From Desulfovibrio legallii (lineage in GTDB: Bacteria > Desulfobacterota > Desulfovibrionia > Desulfovibrionales > Desulfovibrionaceae), in contig NZ_FNBX01000010.1 in the NCBI RefSeq assembly GCF_900102485.1, forward strand, positions 44,199 to 108,198: a stretch of 64,000 nt of DNA. Direction: 5' to 3'. The notes beneath the pieces are model-generated. The model saw only the letters and a list, made by a program, of their open reading frames with translations, was not told the DNA's origin and ran no database searches. Position numbers and translations under genes: made by a program. Every line of letters begins with the position of its first letter. The stretch's first letter is position 1. Shown one piece after another: positions 61,093 to 64,000 of the stretch.

Positions 61093-61296
61093 ATGATAGC
61101 TAGCAATTTAAAGATATTGATGAAAGAAAAAAAAGTCACAGTGCGAGCACTTCAAGAACAAACAGGTCGTGCGCTAGAAACACTTCAACGCGCCCGTGGC
61201 CCGCTGATCCGTGAATGCCGCCTATCTACCCTTGAGGCCATCGCCGGGGCGCTGGGGGTGAAAGTGAAGGATTTATTTGAGGAGGTGGAGGAATAA
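61093..61296 (+). CDS. Small XRE-type HTH protein (Cro-like)
   Basis: 67 residues, a single helix-turn-helix with VRALQEQTGRALETLQRAR and LSTLEAIAGALGVKVKDLFEE. Probably represses its own and the recombinase promoter through the inverted repeat upstream. AT-rich start with a short GGTGGG ribosome-binding site. Confidence 0.75.
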   Translation: MIASNLKILMKEKKVTVRALQEQTGRALETLQRARGPLIRECRLSTLEAIAGALGVKVKDLFEEVEE

Positions 61297-61310
61297 AAAG
61301 GCATATACAG

Positions 61311-61344
61311 AAAAAAGCCCCGGCGGGAAATATCCTACCGGGGC
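61311..61344 (-). terminator. Terminator of the micro-ORF transcript
   Basis: GCCCCGG/CCGGGGC (61317-61323 with 61338-61344) with a six-T run on the minus strand. Confidence 0.65.
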
Positions 61345-61368
61345 ATATTCTATCTCTGGCCGATTTAT

Positions 61369-61455
61369 TTAGTGCGGCTTGTGGTTGCGGGTCAGGTAAA
61401 CGCCGTAGGCGAACACGCCAGCGCAAACGATAGTTGCTAGAATCCACGTTGTCAT
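61369..61455 (-). CDS. Micro-protein, 28 residues, one membrane segment
   Basis: MTTWILATIVCAGVFAYGVY followed by a short basic tail (LTRNHKPH). The start overlaps the stop of the upstream micro-ORF (ATGA), so the two are coupled. Ribosome-binding site AGGAGGCC lies inside the upstream gene. Function unknown; a toxin-like or phage holin-like role is possible but unsupported. Confidence 0.6.
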   Translation of the reverse strand: MTTWILATIVCAGVFAYGVYLTRNHKPH

Positions 61456-61601
61456 TGCTGGCCTCCTTTCTTGGTAAGGTAAAGGCTGGCGGCAAAACAG
61501 GCCAGACCTAAAAACACGCCGTACCCAACTCCCTGGAATAGCCCAACGGCCATAGACGCAACGCTCATTTTTTCCAGCCAATCGGCAAGGCGCTTAACCA
61601 T
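61452..61601 (-). CDS. Micro-protein, 49 residues, membrane
   Basis: MVKRLADWLEKMSVASMAV, then a hydrophobic stretch (GLFQGVGYGVFLGLACFAAS) and a basic end (LTKKGGQQ). GGTGAGG precedes ATG 61601. Coupled to the 28-residue ORF. An island gene of unknown function. Confidence 0.6.
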   Translation of the reverse strand: MVKRLADWLEKMSVASMAVGLFQGVGYGVFLGLACFAASLYLTKKGGQQ

Positions 61602-61763
61602 ATTTACCTCACCCACAATGTAAACAGTACCTCGCACCATGTCCATGAAAATCTAGCCATTTTGCGGCCTTTTTTGCAGGCAGCCCTTGAATGCCTCGCG
61701 AATTGAGCTTTCTTCCACTGTGGGCAATCCTCATGCGAAATTTCGGTATATGGCTAGGTTGGG

Positions 61764-62852
61764 CTACTTTTGGAGCTCGGAAAGGCGCTTGATACGGCCG
61801 TCCACCACCATCTTCCTGAGGTCTATTTCCCCGGCCTGAAAAAGCTCAAAGCGGGTCTTGCCCAGGATGGACCGCACAAAGGCCGGGTCTTCTTTCAACT
61901 GCCGCTTGAGCCATTGGCTATAGTTTTCGGTAGTGTGCTCCACGGCGCTCACTTTAAACTTGGTGGACGTGCTTCCGTCACGATGGTGGACTGTGCGTTC
62001 CTCGTGTTTCACGGCAGGGCGCTCAACTGGGGCGGCGGCATCGGCCTCGTTCACCACGGGCACATATAAGCAGCGGCAGGAAAAATGCCGCGGGAGGTTG
62101 GGGCGTGGTTTGTCCACAGGGAAGAAGCGATTGTCGTCAGCGCCGCAAACGGGGCAGGTGCGTCCGTCTAGCGTCGCAACGTACTGCCAGCCCTTGAGCA
62201 TGTCGCCCACCAAGCGTTCGGCCGCCGTGTCGCGGGCGTAGTTTGAAGCGCTCATCAAAAAGGTGCGGGCCAAATTGTTGAGGCCGGCGATGCTGCCTTC
62301 AACGCCCTGTGCACGGAGCAGTGTAGCGGTTTTTCTCGTGCCGTAGCCCATAATGAGGGCTTCGCGCCCAGCTGCCACGATGCGGTCTGCCGTTCCCCGG
62401 CCCAGGGTCTTGAGCCACTCGCTCAGCAGAAGTCCGTCCACAGTGTGAGAGGCTGCCCAGGCCGTCACCATGCCAACAGTGACGTTTGTTGCCCCGCCGC
62501 CGATACCGAAAAGAGTCTTCAGGCTCGTTTCCTGGGCGCTGGCGGCATAAGCCATAGTATCGGCCGCGGCGTCCTCCACCTGGGAACCCATGCCCGCGTA
62601 AACCTCGTCGATAAGTTCATCAACGGCCTCGCGCTGGGCCTCCAGGTAGGCGCGCCGCCGGGTAAGGGGCTGGGCATCCCAAGAGTCGCTCGTGAGGCGC
62701 TTTTCCTGCAACTCCGCTAACTTGGCCAACAGCTTGAAGCGCACATTTTCAAGGGTCCGTACCAACTCGTCAGATAAGGCGTTGGCGCGGGCCTCAACGC
62801 GGTGGGCCTGCTTCAAAATGTCGTCATAAAGCTGCTCTTGAGGTTTGGGCAC
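61764..62852 (-). CDS. Phage head morphogenesis protein, SPP1 gp7/MuF family
   Basis: 362 residues. A helical N-terminal half, then the MuF motif near residues 248-285: TCPVCGADDNRFFPV with HFSCRC, a zinc-site pattern. It is a minor head protein acting in capsid assembly or DNA packaging. GTG 62852 is preferred over a start at 63098 because AGGAG precedes it and the upstream residues look non-coding. Gene order with the capsid gene fits a phage head module. Confidence 0.82.
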   Translation of the reverse strand: MPKPQEQLYDDILKQAHRVEARANALSDELVRTLENVRFKLLAKLAELQEKRLTSDSWDAQPLTRRRAYLEAQREAVDELIDEVYAGMGSQVEDAAADTMAYAASAQETSLKTLFGIGGGATNVTVGMVTAWAASHTVDGLLLSEWLKTLGRGTADRIVAAGREALIMGYGTRKTATLLRAQGVEGSIAGLNNLARTFLMSASNYARDTAAERLVGDMLKGWQYVATLDGRTCPVCGADDNRFFPVDKPRPNLPRHFSCRCLYVPVVNEADAAAPVERPAVKHEERTVHHRDGSTSTKFKVSAVEHTTENYSQWLKRQLKEDPAFVRSILGKTRFELFQAGEIDLRKMVVDGRIKRLSELQK

Positions 62853-62879
62853 TCGCTCTTCTTCTCCTGTGGATGCAGA

Positions 62880-62909
62880 ACGGGGGAAGCACAGCCTCCC
62901 CCGTGTTTT
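62880..62909 (+). terminator. Terminator-like hairpin between head genes
   Basis: ACGGGGGA/TCCCCCGT (62880-62887 with 62897-62904) followed by GTTTT. On the minus strand it lies ahead of the MuF gene, so it may instead be an RNA-processing hairpin. Confidence 0.35.
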
Positions 62910-63037
62910 CGGACTCTGGGCGGTCCGGGCCTGCCTTTTCGCCCAAGGAAAGGCGCGTCTACGCTTATTTAGGAGCGGAATGACTTTCGTACAGGCAGTG
63001 CCAATAGGCGCTTTTGTCTGACCGACACGGCTCCAAT

Positions 63038-63658
63038 TTATTCGGCACTCAGGCGCGCGGCGGCTTTCGGGTGGAACACGGCGACGCCGCAAATCCACTC
63101 AATCAAAGTTTCATACTGGGTGCGGTTCAGCCCCAGGTCGATAACTTCCATGCCGCCAGCTTGCAGGCCGGAAACGTATTCTTGCACGCCGAAGCGCAGG
63201 GCGTAAATCTCGCCGTCAGAAAGGATGGCGTTGCCGTCCTTGTCCTCCTCCACCACGCCAATGGGAATGCCCGCATAGGCGTTGACTTGACGCCCAAAGG
63301 CATCATTGACCACCTCCGTGGCCTGCCCGGCGGCGCGCATAAGGGCATTAATCTGGCGGCGCGTGGTCTTGTTCATAAACAGGGCCGTTGGCGCGCCCAC
63401 CACAGCGTCGATAAGCTCATCCACCTTGTCCAGAGTCAAGGCATCGGAATAGGTCAGAGCTTGGTCGCCGGTGACGCGCTTTTCCAGGCCGTCAAATTCT
63501 GTGGCGCTGGTGGTGTTGTCGCCCTTGAAAAAAGTCTTGGTGAAGGTCAGAGAGGCCGCCTTAGCCTTCATCTGGTCGTGGATGGCGCGAATGTTATTGA
63601 CGCTACCCTGGGTCTTGACCAGGGCGCGGTCTACGCTGGAAAGGTAATCTTCCCATTT
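63038..63658 (-). pseudogene. Phage major capsid protein gene, N-terminus removed by an IS
   Basis: 206 codons remain. The frame runs in without a start codon: KWEDYLSSLDRALVKTQGS then MKAKAASLTFTKTFFKGDN, TTRRQINALMRAAGQATEV and GIPIGVVEEDKDGNAIL, typical of HK97-type coat proteins. It is stopped by TAA at 63659-63661, the junction with IS sequence. The internal ATG at 63571 could give only a fragment. The phage module is therefore inactivated here. Confidence 0.7.
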
Positions 63659-63661
63659 TTA

Positions 63662-64000
63662 GGAGCGATTACAAGTAGAGCCTAAGACACCTGTGCGAGC
63701 TTCATGGCGGGAGTTATGCCGCCAATGCCCATGTTGGGGCGCTCGTTATTATAACTCCAGAGCCATTTGGTGGCAAAATCCTGTATTTCTTCAAGACTTT
63801 CAAAGAGATAGTGGTTGAGCCAGTCATAACGCACTGTTCGGTTATACCGCTCGACATACCCATTTTGTTGCGGATTCCCCGGCTGGATATACCGCAGGCG
63901 GATTCCTCTCTGCCCGGCCCAGGTTTGCAGCTTGGCGCTGACATATTCCGGGCCATTGTCACAACGGATCTCTTTGGGGCAGCCACGCCATTCAATAATC
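63662..64000 (-). mobile_element. IS3-family insertion sequence (partial)
   Basis: The element's 3' end lies near 63660; the rest is beyond the window. The transposase coding end is followed by about 20 bp reaching the capsid fragment, which should contain one terminal inverted repeat. The other end and any target duplication are not visible. Confidence 0.75.
63682..64000 (-). CDS. IS3-family transposase OrfB, C-terminal part (partial)
   Basis: 106 codons, open to the window edge. The DDE-integrase end is clear: KEIRCDNGPEYVS (second Asp), RLRYIQPGNPQQNGYVERY (catalytic Glu), RTVRYDWLNHYLF and SYNNERPNMGIGGITP. It catalyses cut-and-paste-like circle formation of IS3 elements. The start, and OrfA, are off the window. 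Confidence 0.88.
   Translation of the reverse strand, partial: IIEWRGCPKEIRCDNGPEYVSAKLQTWAGQRGIRLRYIQPGNPQQNGYVERYNRTVRYDWLNHYLFESLEEIQDFATKWLWSYNNERPNMGIGGITPAMKLAQVS

Noticed and set aside
62853..63098. N-terminal extension of the MuF-like protein from 63098
   Set aside because: The extra 82 residues are Arg-rich and non-conserved, overlap the capsid gene, and a GTG with a good ribosome-binding site exists at 62852.

Overview
The window looks like a chromosomal segment of a Desulfovibrio-type sulfate reducer (Desulfobacterota). The evidence is a GC-rich coding background, TrmD fused to an extra RNA-methyltransferase domain, a selenium-metabolism cluster (YedE, YedF/TusA-like, DUF3343), a UGA-containing HesB-like gene, and many small Cys-rich proteins. 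Roughly the first 58.4 kb is a core-genome mosaic. The last 5 kb, after a tRNA-Arg gene, is a decayed phage-like island.

Layout. 1-2.6 kb: 6S RNA with its terminator, RNase Y and a TRIC/UPF0126 membrane protein. 2.8-10.5 kb: short accessory genes (periplasmic protein, DUF2325 protein with a Fur-like box, MtaB-like methylthiotransferase, M15 peptidase, N-terminally reduced DUF2207 protein, paired SMR transporters behind a possible attenuator, two Cys-rich proteins). 10.5-26.6 kb: mutM, an acetolactate-synthase-like enzyme, dgt, APS kinase, an MltD-like transglycosylase, an RlmB-like methylase, a secreted HAD protein, a chemoreceptor and a 1346-residue hybrid sensor kinase. 26.7-33.4 kb: a complete trp operon (trpL attenuator, trpE, fused trpGD, trpC, trpF, trpB, trpA). 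33.7-41.0 kb, minus strand: trmD-rplS-rnhB-yraN-rsmI, then EIID-HPr-EI of the PTS and smpB. 41.1-43.5 kb: a regulator with an AT-rich start, a YbjQ-like protein and a ribokinase-fold protein. 43.6-47.5 kb: selenium genes, pyrR, and a tandem pair of HesB/IscA-like genes, the first with an in-frame UGA followed by a SECIS-like hairpin and the second with Cys. 47.5-58.4 kb: mfd, two SurA-like chaperones, rodZ, recO, glyQ, glyS, rpsT.

59-64 kb: tRNA-Arg, then an S24 phage repressor with palindromic operators, a serine recombinase divergent from a small HTH gene, two overlapping micro-ORFs, a MuF-like head protein, a capsid gene cut by an IS3-family element, and the IS, which runs off the window. 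No integrase was seen.

The most unusual large-scale feature is a family of about 120-150 bp intergenic repeats, eight copies on both strands. Each has several hairpins, and differences between copies are often compensatory within stems, which suggests an RNA-level or palindrome-level constraint. The strongest single-gene observation is the recoded HesB-like selenoprotein, which automated calling would split at its UGA.
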